Source: Bacteroidaceae bacterium
GTDB lineage: Bacteria > Bacteroidota > Bacteroidia > Bacteroidales > Bacteroidaceae
Assembly (NCBI GenBank): GCA_017503065.1
Contig: JAFVTT010000019.1
Coordinates: 1 to 63,742, forward strand
Reading direction: 5' to 3'
Length of the DNA: 63,742 nucleotides
The first letter of the stretch is position 1; every line of letters begins with the position of its first letter. The translations under genes and the position numbers were made by a program. This document shows, one piece after another, positions 34,201-42,090 of this stretch. A model generated the notes under the pieces. It searched no databases. It was not told the origin of the DNA and worked only from the letters and a program-made list of their open reading frames with translations.

Positions 34201-35813
34201 GCCATGAGAATGTCGTTGTCGCAATGCAGTTCTACGGTAGCCTTGCCGCGTTTCAGAAGGGCGGTAAGTCTGGCATTGTCCACATCCCATTCCTTGTATT
34301 CAAGATGTTTCAGGTCCACCTCCGCTTCCATGCCTGTAGCCTTGGAGAGAGGGTCGGTGCCATGTCCGTGAAGTTCGGCCGAGAGGGTAAGCATACCGAT
34401 GCTGTCCTGGGGCAGGAAGTTGCGGATGTCCATGTCGTTGGCATGCAACTTGGCCATGTATGCCATGTTGTCCAGGTCCAGTGAGGCCTTGGCACGCATG
34501 CTGCCCTTGCCTTGCCTGAGAAGGGCGTCGGCCTTGTATGTATTGCCTTGTATCCTGGTGTCTGCCGACAGGTTCATGCGTGGGAAGTTCACCCCGGAGA
34601 GACCCAGATAGCGGCGCACGAAGTCAAGGTTCATGGTGCTTGCGTCCCAAAGGAGGTGTGCCCTCATTCCCTTGTCGGCCATGGCATCGGCAACGTATCC
34701 CTCTGCCTGTATGTCTATTGCCGTAGGCATGAACAGGTGCAGGGTGTCTATGGTAATGGAATCGATGTTGCCGTTGGCGGCAAAATGGGCGTTCAGGGGT
34801 AGGGCAGGGTATGCCTTTGCCAGGTCCTCGGGTATGAAGTCCTTGGCTATGCCGAGCAGGTCGGTGTGGTCCAGTGAAGCCCTGATGTTTGCGGACAACT
34901 GTCCTCCGCCCTTTGGCGTGAAGGCGTTGAAGTCCATGTGCAGGTTGCCGTCGATGAGGCTCTTTCTCTCGTCGGGAGAACCTGTGCTGATGTGGAATTT
35001 CTGCAGGGATAGCGCCAAGGAGTCCATCCAGAGTCCCTCCGCACCGAGCGAGGCGGCGGACAGGGGAATGCATGTGCTTGCTCCTGCCGTGTCTTTCATG
35101 CACAGATGCAGGGTGTCTATGTCTATCCCCAAGGAACTGACGGCATATATGCCATCCTCCAGACGAATATCACCACCGGCGAGGTATGCCTTCCTGATTT
35201 CCGTGCTGACGGCCATCGTGTCCCCTGCCGTGCGGAAACCTATGCTTGTGTTGCTGATGTTTATGCGTCCCACCAGAATAGTCCAGGGTAGGGGAGCGCT
35301 CTCGGTGGTGTCTACTATTGTGGTGTCGCGCATGCTGATGTCCAGACGGCAACCCTCTATGGACGCGCCGCTCAGCCGTGCAAGGCCGTTTTTCAGGTCG
35401 GTGTCCTCGCGGTCGAGGTGCAGAAGTCCCAGATGTCCGCCTATGTGCATCTGCGGAATCAGGTCTGCCGAGTTGAAAATTCCTTCCCTGATGTCTATGC
35501 CGTCCACACCCAGTTGCCCCTGGAATATCTTGCCGAAGTCCATGTCCACCACCACAGACCCCGTGTGCAACAGGGTGTCACCCTCCTGCACGGCGGTAAG
35601 GTCTTCCAGTTCTATGTCGAGGGGGAAACTGATGCCCACCCTCTTTAGGGTGATGTCCATGCCCGTTGCCTCGGAGGCGATGCCAATGGCCTTCTGTACT
35701 GCCCAGTTCTGTATGGGCGGAATGTACAGAAGCGTTACCAGCAGGACGGGTATGAGTAGCAGAGCACCAAGCGTGATGCCTGTCCATTTCAGTATGCGTC
35801 GGATGATATTCAA
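31296..35813 (-). CDS. tamB: TamB (DUF490) translocation/assembly protein
   Basis: This very long protein (1505 residues) has a single N-terminal membrane anchor (ITLGALLLIPVLLVTLLYIP), then an AsmA-like beginning and hundreds of residues of repeated beta-strands that form a lipid-guiding groove. It ends in the TamB/DUF490 domain (about 1150-1460), with TQTLSDLGLEFTLQAPEDLT and MSIEDRGRAAVAMLTTGMYL. It bridges inner and outer membranes with TamA. The last residues ([13 protein letters not shown]) come from a degenerate 7-bp CGGAAAA-type repeat at about 31310-31350, so the natural tail was probably replaced. The gene starts 33 nt after the RluA stop region, reading the same way. Confidence 0.9.
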   Translation of the reverse strand: MNIIRRILKWTGITLGALLLIPVLLVTLLYIPPIQNWAVQKAIGIASEATGMDITLKRVGISFPLDIELEDLTAVQEGDTLLHTGSVVVDMDFGKIFQGQLGVDGIDIREGIFNSADLIPQMHIGGHLGLLHLDREDTDLKNGLARLSGASIEGCRLDISMRDTTIVDTTESAPLPWTILVGRINISNTSIGFRTAGDTMAVSTEIRKAYLAGGDIRLEDGIYAVSSLGIDIDTLHLCMKDTAGASTCIPLSAASLGAEGLWMDSLALSLQKFHISTGSPDERKSLIDGNLHMDFNAFTPKGGGQLSANIRASLDHTDLLGIAKDFIPEDLAKAYPALPLNAHFAANGNIDSITIDTLHLFMPTAIDIQAEGYVADAMADKGMRAHLLWDASTMNLDFVRRYLGLSGVNFPRMNLSADTRIQGNTYKADALLRQGKGSMRAKASLDLDNMAYMAKLHANDMDIRNFLPQDSIGMLTLSAELHGHGTDPLSKATGMEAEVDLKHLEYKEWDVDNARLTALLKRGKATVELHCDNDILMANACANAYIDKQDSKADFALSMNKINFQALGITKDSIVASMTLSLDGGTDMKQTHRLNGSMHSIELATPDTTYYPLDLNLEVKMNEESILARTNAGNLWLQFHSDEGMDSLLKKTDAFMQELTRQREERVLDMEELNRRLPRVDMHLLCGNNNPLANIMRSMLGATMNEMAFDLTTNPEEGLNGQGHMDKLRTAAVVIDSISWNIKNLAEGVKMMARVKNGPRNKVVNFDASLNALVTPKGLESSFLFIDGKGNKGVDFGLNVGIADSALKVRLTPLDPIFAYRRFKVNADNFVSIDKSNHIKADMNLLADDGTALNLYSTPSETAQQDITLSIANFNLGELSRVLPFMPMVTGMLNGDIHAVKEEEQATVSVDMDVKKMGFEGSPLGDIGMEMIYFPNADGSHLVDGILSQNNREIALLSGKYWTQDEEGQIEAEANLLRLPLNIANGFITDNMARLEGYISGTLDVQGPVSAPLMSGSIATDSMHICSDPYSIDLRLPDDEIVIEKNFLDLDKIQAYANGDNPLTLDGTIDFTDLSKAKLDLNVVARDFNLINAPKRKGAEAYGKVYVDLFGRMRGTLDNLDIRGRLNINGKTNVTYVMKDSPLVVDDQLNSLVTFTDFSDTTETKPIALPEQNVKMDFQVNIDEATTIHCLMSEDGQDNIELEGGGELRMTYDMLSGLKLFGRYTVLSGSMDYSLVVVSLKNFRIDSGSYVEFMGDMMNPKLNISASERKKASVSNNNVTRTVNFDVGLKITQTLSDLGLEFTLQAPEDLTVQNELASMSIEDRGRAAVAMLTTGMYLSPNSGSGEGFDATSALSSFLNSQISNIAGKALSTIDIGFGIDNTTSATGAAQTDYNFSFAKRFWGNRISVIIGGKVSSGNDAQNTGMSIINNVSVEYRLDNSGTRYVKAFYNKDTESILDSEVMEMGASLVLRRKTENLGELFIFRDTKKNAKRKTENGKVITGTRK

Positions 35814-35846
35814 AAGGATGGGGGACGTTAGAGTGTGTAGTGTGTC

Positions 35847-36530
35847 TTATTCCGTTGCCTCTTTGCACAAGGCCAGCCAAAGTCTGTTGTCGGGCACGGG
35901 TGCCGTGACGGAAATCGTCTCGTGGCTCACGGGATGTTCCAACGTGAGATTACGGGCATGCAGGGAGATGCTTCCGTCGGGATTGCTTCTCGGTGCACCG
36001 TATTTCAGGTCGCCCTTTATTGGGCATCCCATCTTGGCCAGTTGGCACCGTATCTGGTGGTGCCGTCCGGTGTGCAGGTGTATTTCCAGGAGGTGGTACC
36101 TGTCGCCAGAGGCAATGAGTTCGTAATCCAGCACGGCCTTCTTTGAGCCCGGCACTTCGCGGTCGTAGGCGCGTGCCGTGTTGTTCTTTTCCTGACGTGT
36201 GAGCCAGTGCGTCAGCGTGCCTTTGGGCATTTGCGGACGGTTCTGCACTATTGCCCAATAGGTCTTGCTTACCTTGTCGTGCTCGGCAAACATCTTGTTC
36301 AGGCGTGGCAGGGCCTTGCTTGTCTTGGCAAAAAGCACCACGCCCGATACGGGCCTGTCCAAACGATGCACCACTCCCAGATATACGTTGCCGGGTTTGT
36401 TGTGCTTCTCCTTCAGCCAGTCCTTTACAATATCAGAGAGGGGAGCGTCTCCGGTCTTGTCGCCCTGGACTATCTCCCCTGCCTGTTTGTTTACGATTAT
36501 CAGATGGTTGTCTTCGTATAGAACGGTCAT
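35847..36530 (-). CDS. RluA-family pseudouridine synthase
   Basis: The 227-residue enzyme converts uridine to pseudouridine in rRNA or tRNA. The catalytic motif HRLDRPVSG is at residues 55-63 with Asp58, and the family strands follow: TYWAIVQNRPQMPKGTLTHW, LDYELIASGDRYHLLEIHLH and TGRHHQIRCQLAKMGCPIKG. There is no S4 domain. Target position cannot be told; it is close to the small RluA-like proteins of Bacteroidales. The FabG gene ends only 9 nt upstream, and the FabG-RluA-TamB-TamA order suggests one transcript. Confidence 0.85.
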   Translation of the reverse strand: MTVLYEDNHLIIVNKQAGEIVQGDKTGDAPLSDIVKDWLKEKHNKPGNVYLGVVHRLDRPVSGVVLFAKTSKALPRLNKMFAEHDKVSKTYWAIVQNRPQMPKGTLTHWLTRQEKNNTARAYDREVPGSKKAVLDYELIASGDRYHLLEIHLHTGRHHQIRCQLAKMGCPIKGDLKYGAPRSNPDGSISLHARNLTLEHPVSHETISVTAPVPDNRLWLALCKEATE

Positions 36531-36539
36531 CTGCTTGGA

Positions 36540-37298
36540 TTACATGTTCATGCCGCCGTCCACCTGGATAACCTGGCCGGTAACGTAACTTGACAGGTCG
36601 CTGGCCAGATACAGGGCGGTGTTGGCGATGTCCTCGGTCTGTCCGCCGCGGCGCAGGGGTATCTTCTTCTTCCACTCCTCGCGTACCTCGTCGGGCAGTG
36701 CGGCGGTCATGGCAGTTTCAATGAAGCCGGGGGCTATGGCGTTGGCACGTATGCCCTTGGGACCCATTTCCTGAGCCACGCTCTTTGCCAGGGCTATCAT
36801 GCCGGCCTTGGAGGCTGCATAGTTGGCCTGTCCGGCATTGCCGTGAACGCCCACCACGCTGGCCATGTTTATGATGGAACCGCCACGCTGGCGCATCATC
36901 ACGGGCACGCAGGCATGGATGAAGTTGAAGGCCGACTTCAGGTTCACGTTGATGACGGTATCCCACTGGGCTTCTGTCATGCGGAGCATCAGGCCGTCCT
37001 TGGTGATACCTGCGTTGTTTACCAGAATGTCTATAGTGCCGAAGTCTTCCTTTATCTTCTTTACCGTCTCCTCTGTCTGTGCGAAGTCGGCGGCATTGCC
37101 GGCGTATGCCAGGCACTTCACGCCGATGGCCTCTATCTCCTGGCGTGTGGCCTCCAGGCCTGCGGCCATCTCGTCGTTCAGCACCAGGTCGGTGAATGCG
37201 ATGTTTGCACCCTCAGAGGCGAACTTCAAGGCGATTGCCTTGCCGATACCACGTGCCGCACCTGTTACGAGGGCGGTTTTTCCTTCCAATAGTTTCAT
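36540..37298 (-). CDS. fabG: 3-oxoacyl-[ACP] reductase
   Basis: The 252-residue short-chain dehydrogenase reduces 3-oxoacyl-ACP with NADPH in fatty acid elongation. Visible motifs: TGAARGIG at 12-19 (cofactor loop), NNAG at 94-97, catalytic Ser147 in INMASVVG, Tyr160 and Lys164 in YAASK. The length and the NMASVVGVHGNAGQANYAAS region are typical of FabG. It follows the TetR gene by 15 nt, so its expression may be tied to that regulator. Confidence 0.9.
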   Translation of the reverse strand: MKLLEGKTALVTGAARGIGKAIALKFASEGANIAFTDLVLNDEMAAGLEATRQEIEAIGVKCLAYAGNAADFAQTEETVKKIKEDFGTIDILVNNAGITKDGLMLRMTEAQWDTVINVNLKSAFNFIHACVPVMMRQRGGSIINMASVVGVHGNAGQANYAASKAGMIALAKSVAQEMGPKGIRANAIAPGFIETAMTAALPDEVREEWKKKIPLRRGGQTEDIANTALYLASDLSSYVTGQVIQVDGGMNM

Positions 37299-37313
37299 AA
37301 TCCTTAATGGTAT

Positions 37314-37907
37314 TTATTTGTTGTATTGCTTGCTTAGCGAACGGTGGATGATTTTGTGTACTACACCTCGTATCAATCCCTTGGGCATGCCATCGGCTAT
37401 GCGTCCGTAGATGAAGGGGACCTCCAGACCTCTGACCGAGTATCGGATTATGTCCACCATGAGCGACAGGTCGTCTATTTCGAACTGTCCTTTCTCCACG
37501 CCCTCGGACAGTATGGTGGTCAGGAGCATCTTCTCGTTGCGGTCGAAGCGCTGGCGGATGAGGCTCACGCGCCAGATGTCGCGGAAGAACTCTGCGCGTA
37601 TGTTGCCGTTGCGCTGCACCACGTCCTTAATGGCCTGCAGGTGTGCATAGATGAGGGCCACGAGTTTGTCCTCGGGGTCCATTTCCTGCTGGGCCACCTC
37701 GGCCATCTTCTGTGCCATCAGTTCCAGTTCGTCCTGAACCACGGCATCATAGATGTCGTCCTTGCTCTTGAAATATGTGTAAAGCGTGCGCCTGCCCTTG
37801 CCTGAAGCCAGTGCGATGTCGTTCATCGTGGTTTCCTCTATGCCTTGTTTGGCAAACAGCGTGCGTGCAACCTCTATCAGTTTGTTCCTTGTTTTCTCTA
37901 CCGCCAT
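37314..37907 (-). CDS. TetR family transcriptional regulator
   Basis: The 197-residue protein has an N-terminal TetR helix-turn-helix (ETTMNDIALASGKGRRTLYT, then YFKSKDDIYDAVV) and an all-helical ligand-binding C-terminal half. It directly precedes fabG, suggesting control of fatty acid synthesis in response to an acyl ligand (inference). The start at 37907 is fixed by the domain boundary and by a promoter with TACCTTTG at 37939-37946; the longer in-frame extension upstream runs across that promoter. Confidence 0.85.
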   Translation of the reverse strand: MAVEKTRNKLIEVARTLFAKQGIEETTMNDIALASGKGRRTLYTYFKSKDDIYDAVVQDELELMAQKMAEVAQQEMDPEDKLVALIYAHLQAIKDVVQRNGNIRAEFFRDIWRVSLIRQRFDRNEKMLLTTILSEGVEKGQFEIDDLSLMVDIIRYSVRGLEVPFIYGRIADGMPKGLIRGVVHKIIHRSLSKQYNK

Positions 37908-37938
37908 ACTATATATGTATATAAGGTGTATTTCAGTG

Positions 37939-37970
37939 CAAAGGTACGTTTTTTCCGTCACATAAACAAT
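37939..37970 (-). promoter_or_regulatory. Promoter of the tetR-fabG-rluA-tamBA group
   Basis: Minus-strand ATTG (37967-37970), 20 nt, TACCTTTG (37939-37946). It is divergent from, and close to, the tRNA-fMet promoter. Confidence 0.6.
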
Positions 37971-37995
37971 TATTTTGCATTTTTTCACTAAAACG

Positions 37996-38027
37996 TTTGG
38001 CAGTGTCGGGAAAAAGGCATACCTTTG
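37996..38027 (+). promoter_or_regulatory. Promoter of tRNA-fMet
   Basis: TTTG (37996-37999), 20 nt, TACCTTTG (38020-38027), matching the consensus exactly. Confidence 0.85.
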
Positions 38028-38081
38028 CACTCGCAAACAAGAAACGACGCCTATGTCGCGTTCAAGTTTGATACGCAATAT

Positions 38082-38154
38082 CGCGGGGTGGAGCAGTTGG
38101 TAGCTCGCCAGGCTCATAACCTGGAGGTCGCCCGTTCGAGTCGGACCCCCGCAA
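38082..38154 (+). tRNA. Initiator tRNA-fMet (CAT)
   Basis: The acceptor is CGCGGGG/CCCCGCA, so position 1 is C facing A72, the mismatch that marks initiator tRNA. The anticodon arm is CCAGG-CTCATAA-CCTGG with CAT. The T arm GCCCG-TTCGAGT-CGGAC has one C-A mismatch. CCA is not encoded. Confidence 0.95.
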
Positions 38155-38168
38155 CAGAAGTGGTGGTG

Positions 38169-38211
38169 GAACTCCCTGGTTAAAGCTTGTCTTTGCTGGG
38201 GAGTTCTTTTT
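38169..38211 (+). terminator. Terminator of tRNA-fMet
   Basis: GAACTCCC (38169-38176) pairs with GGGAGTTC (38199-38206), followed by TTTTTATTT. The loop contains GGTTAAAGC...TTTGCTG, shared with the terminator after tRNA-His. Confidence 0.8.
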
Positions 38212-38228
38212 ATTTCTACAGGATACTG

Positions 38229-38816
38229 ATGAAGGTATTATACATACATGGTTTTGCTTCGGCAGGTAGCACGGGCAGTGCCACCCAGTTGCGCAATCAC
38301 CTCTATCCCAAGGGAGTGCAGGTGCTCAGTCCCGATGTCCCTGTAGAACCGCTTCGTGCCATAGAGTTCCTCCGCCGGTACGTAGCCGAGCACCAGCCCG
38401 ACCTTATCGTCGCCACCTCCATGGGAGCCATGTATGCCGAGCAGTTGCGCGGTATCAGACGCATCCTGGTGAATCCCTCCTTCCACATGGCACGCCTGCT
38501 CACCTTCCGTGGCATGGGCCGCCAGGAGTTCCGCAACAAGCGCGAGGACGGCGCACGCGACTTCAAGGTGGACAAGCAGATGATAGCAGAGTTCAAGGAG
38601 GTGGAGAAACAGAGTTTCCAGGGCATCACCCCCGAGGAGAAAAAACTCGTTTGGGGTCTCTTCGGCACCAAGGACAAGAACGTGAACTGCCAGCCCGACT
38701 TCCGCAAGCAATACGGTTCGGAGCAGATGGCCCTCTTTGAGGGCGAGCATTACTTGAATGGCGTGGTGCTTGGCAAGGTAATCATACCTCTGGTAGAGAA
38801 ACTTCTGGGGATATGA
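38229..38816 (+). CDS. YqiA/YcfP-like alpha/beta hydrolase
   Basis: The 195-residue protein begins MKVLYIHGFASAGSTGSATQ, the HGF oxyanion loop of the UPF0227/YqiA-type esterases. It has the nucleophile elbow IVATSMGAMYAEQL (G/T-x-S-M-G) and a late GEHYLNGVVLGK with the likely catalytic His. Family members hydrolyse short acyl esters in vitro; the natural substrate is unknown. ATG 38229 lies 18 nt after the tRNA terminator. The ffh gene follows after 54 nt. Confidence 0.8.
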   Translation: MKVLYIHGFASAGSTGSATQLRNHLYPKGVQVLSPDVPVEPLRAIEFLRRYVAEHQPDLIVATSMGAMYAEQLRGIRRILVNPSFHMARLLTFRGMGRQEFRNKREDGARDFKVDKQMIAEFKEVEKQSFQGITPEEKKLVWGLFGTKDKNVNCQPDFRKQYGSEQMALFEGEHYLNGVVLGKVIIPLVEKLLGI

Positions 38817-38870
38817 CCCTCGTAGCGTGCGGCATATATATAAGGAATAAACGAAAACAGATACAAAACT

Positions 38871-40211
38871 ATGTTTGAAAATCTTTCGGAGCGTCTCGAA
38901 CGCTCGTGGAAAATACTGAAGGGTGAGGGCAAGATTACCGAAATCAATGTTGCCGAGACCCTCAAGGACGTGCGTCGCGCCCTGTTGGATGCCGACGTGA
39001 ACTACAAGGTGGCCAAGACCTTCACCGACACCGTGAAGCAGAAGGCTCTGGGACAGAACGTGCTCACCGCCGTGAAGCCCCAGCAGTTGATGGTGAAGAT
39101 CGTGCACGATGAACTGGCAGAACTGATGGGTGGCGAAACCGCCGAACTCAACCTGCCCGGCCGTATCGGTGAGCCCAGCATCATTCTGATGGCCGGTTTG
39201 AACGGTTCCGGTAAGACCACCATGAGCGGCAAACTGGCCAAGATGCTCAAGGAGAAGAAGCACAAGAGTCCCCTTTTGGCCGCGTGCGACACCTTCCGCC
39301 CCGCCGCCATGGAGCAGTTGCGCGTGCTCGGCGAGCAGGTTGGCGTGCCCGTGTACATCGAGGAGGGCGCTACTGACCCCGTTCAGGTGGCCCTGAATGC
39401 CATCCGCGAGGCAAGGTCCAAGGCTCACGATGTTGTCATCGTGGATACCGCCGGCCGTCTTGCTATTGACGAGGAACTGATGCAGCAGATTTCCGACATC
39501 AAGAACGCCATCAATCCTCACGAAATCCTCTTCGTGGTGGATGCCATGACCGGTCAGGATGCCGTGAACACCGCCAAGGAGTTCAACGAGCGCCTCGACT
39601 ATACCGGTGTTATCCTCACCAAGTTGGACGGTGACACCCGTGGCGGTGCAGCCCTGTCCATCCGCACCGTGGTGAACAAGCCCATCAAGTTTGTGGGTAC
39701 GGGCGAGAAGATGGAGGCCATAGACCCCTTCCATCCTGCACGTATGGCCGACCGTATTCTGGGCATGGGCGACATCGTTTCTCTCGTGGAACGCGCCCAG
39801 GAGCAGTTCGACGAGGCTGAGGCCAAGAAACTGGAGGCCAAGATTCGCAAGAACAAGTTCGACTTCTCCGACTTCTACAACCAGATTCAGCAGATCAAGA
39901 AGATGGGTAACCTCAAGGACCTGGCCAGCATGATTCCCGGCGTGGGCAAGGCGCTGAAGGACGTGGACATCGACGACAATGCCTTCAAGGGCATCGAAGC
40001 CATCATCCAGAGCATGACTCCCTACGAGCGCGAGCATCCCGAGTGTCTCAACACCTCACGCCGTCACCGCATAGCCAAGGGCGCAGGTGTGGAACTCCAG
40101 CAGGTTAACCGTCTCATCAAGCAGTTCGACCAGACTCGCAAGATGATGAAGATGATGACCGACAAGTCCAAGATGGCCCAGATGGCCAGCATGATGAAGG
40201 GAAGAATGTAA
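38871..40211 (+). CDS. ffh: Signal recognition particle protein Ffh
   Basis: The 446-residue GTPase binds 4.5S RNA and signal peptides and targets inner-membrane proteins to FtsY/SecYEG. The N domain precedes the P-loop GLNGSGKTT at residues 109-117; VDTAGRLAIDEELM and LTKLDGDTRGGAALSI are G-domain motifs. The C-terminal M domain contains VNRLIKQFDQTRKMMKMMTD and a methionine-rich end. Length and order are fully normal. Confidence 0.95.
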   Translation: MFENLSERLERSWKILKGEGKITEINVAETLKDVRRALLDADVNYKVAKTFTDTVKQKALGQNVLTAVKPQQLMVKIVHDELAELMGGETAELNLPGRIGEPSIILMAGLNGSGKTTMSGKLAKMLKEKKHKSPLLAACDTFRPAAMEQLRVLGEQVGVPVYIEEGATDPVQVALNAIREARSKAHDVVIVDTAGRLAIDEELMQQISDIKNAINPHEILFVVDAMTGQDAVNTAKEFNERLDYTGVILTKLDGDTRGGAALSIRTVVNKPIKFVGTGEKMEAIDPFHPARMADRILGMGDIVSLVERAQEQFDEAEAKKLEAKIRKNKFDFSDFYNQIQQIKKMGNLKDLASMIPGVGKALKDVDIDDNAFKGIEAIIQSMTPYEREHPECLNTSRRHRIAKGAGVELQQVNRLIKQFDQTRKMMKMMTDKSKMAQMASMMKGRM

Positions 40212-40214
40212 ATT

Positions 40215-40352
40215 AAACGGAAAAGTGAAAACGGAAAACGGAAAACTGTCCTTAACAGTAATTAGTAATTAACGTGGAGCGTTGAGCGTTGAGCGGTAGG
40301 GACGCTGCGTGCAGCGTCCGTAGTTTTCCGTTTTCCGTTTTCCGTTTTCCGA
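40215..40352. repeat. Composite repeat between ffh and folD
   Basis: A left arm of 7-bp CGGAAAA units (about 40217-40247) faces a right arm of TTTTCCG units (about 40322-40351), so the two arms can pair. Between them are GAGCGTTGAGCGTTGAGCGG and a GGACGCTGC/GCAGCGTCC palindrome (40300-40319). It may serve as terminator for ffh. Confidence 0.75.
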
Positions 40353-40366
40353 TAAAAAATTATACT

Positions 40367-41239
40367 ATGCAGATAATAGACGGAAAAGCAACCGCTGCCC
40401 AGATAAAGGCAGAAATAAAGGCTGAGGTTGAAAGCATAATAGCCTCCGGAGGCCGTGCGCCCCATCTTGCCGCCGTGCTTGTGGGTCATGACGGTGGTAG
40501 CGAGACATACGTCCGCAACAAGGTTCTTGCCTGCGAGGCATGCGGTTTCCAGAGCACCTTGCTCCGCTACGAGGACGACATCACCGAGGCAGAACTGCTT
40601 CAGGTTGTGGACGGTCTCAACAACAATCCCGAAGTGGACGGCTTCATTGTCCAGTTGCCCCTGCCCAAGCACATCGACGAGCAGAAGGTGACGGAGGCAA
40701 TCCTGCCCGAAAAGGACGTGGACGGTTTCCATCCCGTCAACGTGGGACGTATGTCCATAGGTCTGCCAGCCTTCATCTCGGCCACACCTCTGGGCATCCT
40801 CACCCTGTTGCGCCGCTACAATGTGGAGACACGTGGCAAGAAGGTTGCCATCCTGGGCCGTTCCAACATCGTGGGCAAGCCCATGGCGTCGCTCATGATG
40901 CAGAAGCAGTGGGGCGACTCCACCGTCACGGTCCTTCATTCCCATTCCGCCAACCTGGCAGAAGAATGCCGTCAGGCCGACATCCTCATTGCCGCCATCG
41001 GCAGTCCTGCCTTCGTTACGGCAGACATGGTAAAGCCCGGTGCCGTGGTTATCGACGTTGGCACCACCCGTGTGCCCGATGCGTCACGTCCCAGCGGATT
41101 CCGCCTTCAGGGCGACGTGGACTTCCAGGCGGTATCCCCCCTGTGCTCTGCCATCACCCCCGTGCCGGGCGGAGTAGGTCCCATGACCATCTGCATGCTC
41201 ATGCTCAACACCCTGCAAGCATACAAACAGCGTGCATAA
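40367..41239 (+). CDS. folD: Methylenetetrahydrofolate dehydrogenase/cyclohydrolase
   Basis: The 290-residue bifunctional enzyme oxidises 5,10-methylene-THF to methenyl-THF and hydrolyses it to 10-formyl-THF. It shows YVRNK at residues 48-52 (catalytic Tyr/Lys of YVxxK), [12 protein letters not shown], the NADP loop [16 protein letters not shown] and the C-terminal [18 protein letters not shown] 40367 is taken, since the upstream in-frame extension is made of the TTTTCCG repeat. Confidence 0.95.
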   Translation: MQIIDGKATAAQIKAEIKAEVESIIASGGRAPHLAAVLVGHDGGSETYVRNKVLACEACGFQSTLLRYEDDITEAELLQVVDGLNNNPEVDGFIVQLPLPKHIDEQKVTEAILPEKDVDGFHPVNVGRMSIGLPAFISATPLGILTLLRRYNVETRGKKVAILGRSNIVGKPMASLMMQKQWGDSTVTVLHSHSANLAEECRQADILIAAIGSPAFVTADMVKPGAVVIDVGTTRVPDASRPSGFRLQGDVDFQAVSPLCSAITPVPGGVGPMTICMLMLNTLQAYKQRA

Positions 41240-41281
41240 TCCCCATATTTTGCACTTTCTTTGAAAAAACATGCTCTAATA

Positions 41282-41313
41282 TTTGGAGGTTATCAGGAAA
41301 AGTTATACCTTTG
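41282..41313 (+). promoter_or_regulatory. Promoter of tRNA-His
   Basis: TTTG (41282-41285), 20 nt, TACCTTTG (41306-41313), matching the consensus exactly. Confidence 0.85.
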
Positions 41314-41365
41314 CACTCGCTTTCAGGAAGCAATAACCGCTTCGGAAGGCAATACTAACCAAGAT

Positions 41366-41440
41366 GGTGACTATAGTTCAGTCGGTTAGAGCGTCAGATT
41401 GTGGTTCTGAATGTCGTGGGTTCGAATCCCACTAGTCACC
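41366..41440 (+). tRNA. tRNA-His (GTG)
   Basis: The extra 5' G (41366) typical of tRNA-His faces C73. The acceptor is GTGACTA/TAGTCAC, the anticodon arm TCAGA-TTGTGGT-TCTGA with GTG, and the T arm GTGGG-TTCGAAT-CCCAC. CCA is not encoded. Confidence 0.95.
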
Positions 41441-41452
41441 CTCCCTCCCTCC

Positions 41453-41494
41453 GAGTCCCCGGTTAAGCCGAATGGTTTGCTGGGGACTCTTTTT
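41453..41494 (+). terminator. Terminator of tRNA-His, upstream of xpt
   Basis: GAGTCCCC (41453-41460) pairs with GGGGACTC (41482-41489), followed by a T-run. It is homologous in loop sequence (GGTTAAGC...TTTGCTG) to the terminator after tRNA-fMet. No separate xpt promoter was recognised, so read-through could feed xpt. Confidence 0.8.
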
Positions 41495-41521
41495 AGAACC
41501 TGCCATAAGAACTAAACATAT

Positions 41522-42088
41522 ATGAAGCAGTTAAAGGAACGTATATTGAGTGACGGAAAGTGCCTGGATGGCGGTATACTGAAGGTGGACAACTTCATAA
41601 ACCATCAGATGGACCCTGTACTTATGCGAGAGATGGCAAAGGAACTCGTCAGGAGGTTTTCCGGGCACACAATCAACAAGGTTATGACCGTTGAGGCAAG
41701 CGGCATAGCACCGGCCATAATGGTAGGCGACTATCTGAACGTGCCCGTGCTCTTTGCCAAGAAGAAGACTCCGAGCACAATGGACAACATGCTGGTTACG
41801 GAAGTGTTTTCGTTCACCAAGAACAAGACATATACCGTATGTGTCAGCGGCGATTATCTCAATCCCGGGGACAAGGTGCTTTTCGTTGACGACTTCCTTG
41901 CCAACGGCAATGCCGCCCTTGGTATCATCGACCTGGTGGAGCAGGCAGGTGCCACGCTGGAGGGAATGGGATTCCTGATAGAAAAGGGTTTCCAGAACGG
42001 TGGCGAACTGTTGCGCAACAGAGGCATACATGTAGAGTCCCTGGCAATCATAGAGAGTTTGGATAATTGTAACGTAACATTCAGATAG
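41522..42088 (+). CDS. xpt: Xanthine phosphoribosyltransferase
   Basis: The 188-residue enzyme makes XMP from xanthine and PRPP (purine salvage, cytoplasm). It has the substrate and PRPP motifs [52 protein letters not shown] (the PRPP loop, with an F-V-D-D core) and [13 protein letters not shown]. Its length matches Xpt of Gram-positives. It ends 2 nt before the permease gene, making a two-gene purine salvage operon. Confidence 0.9.
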   Translation: MKQLKERILSDGKCLDGGILKVDNFINHQMDPVLMREMAKELVRRFSGHTINKVMTVEASGIAPAIMVGDYLNVPVLFAKKKTPSTMDNMLVTEVFSFTKNKTYTVCVSGDYLNPGDKVLFVDDFLANGNAALGIIDLVEQAGATLEGMGFLIEKGFQNGGELLRNRGIHVESLAIIESLDNCNVTFR

Positions 42089-42090
42089 CC

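Noticed and set aside
34633..36126. Plus-strand frame (497 codons) opposite tamB and rluA
   Set aside because: Antisense shadow with Ser/Arg/Pro-biased composition.
38238..40037. Long minus-strand frame (599 codons) opposite the YqiA-like gene and ffh
   Set aside because: It crosses two real genes on the other strand, is rich in His/Leu/Val as expected of antisense of GC-rich coding sequence, and has no domain.
41453..41521. Purine riboswitch upstream of xpt
   Set aside because: The only structure is the tRNA-His terminator, and the purine aptamer core is not visible.
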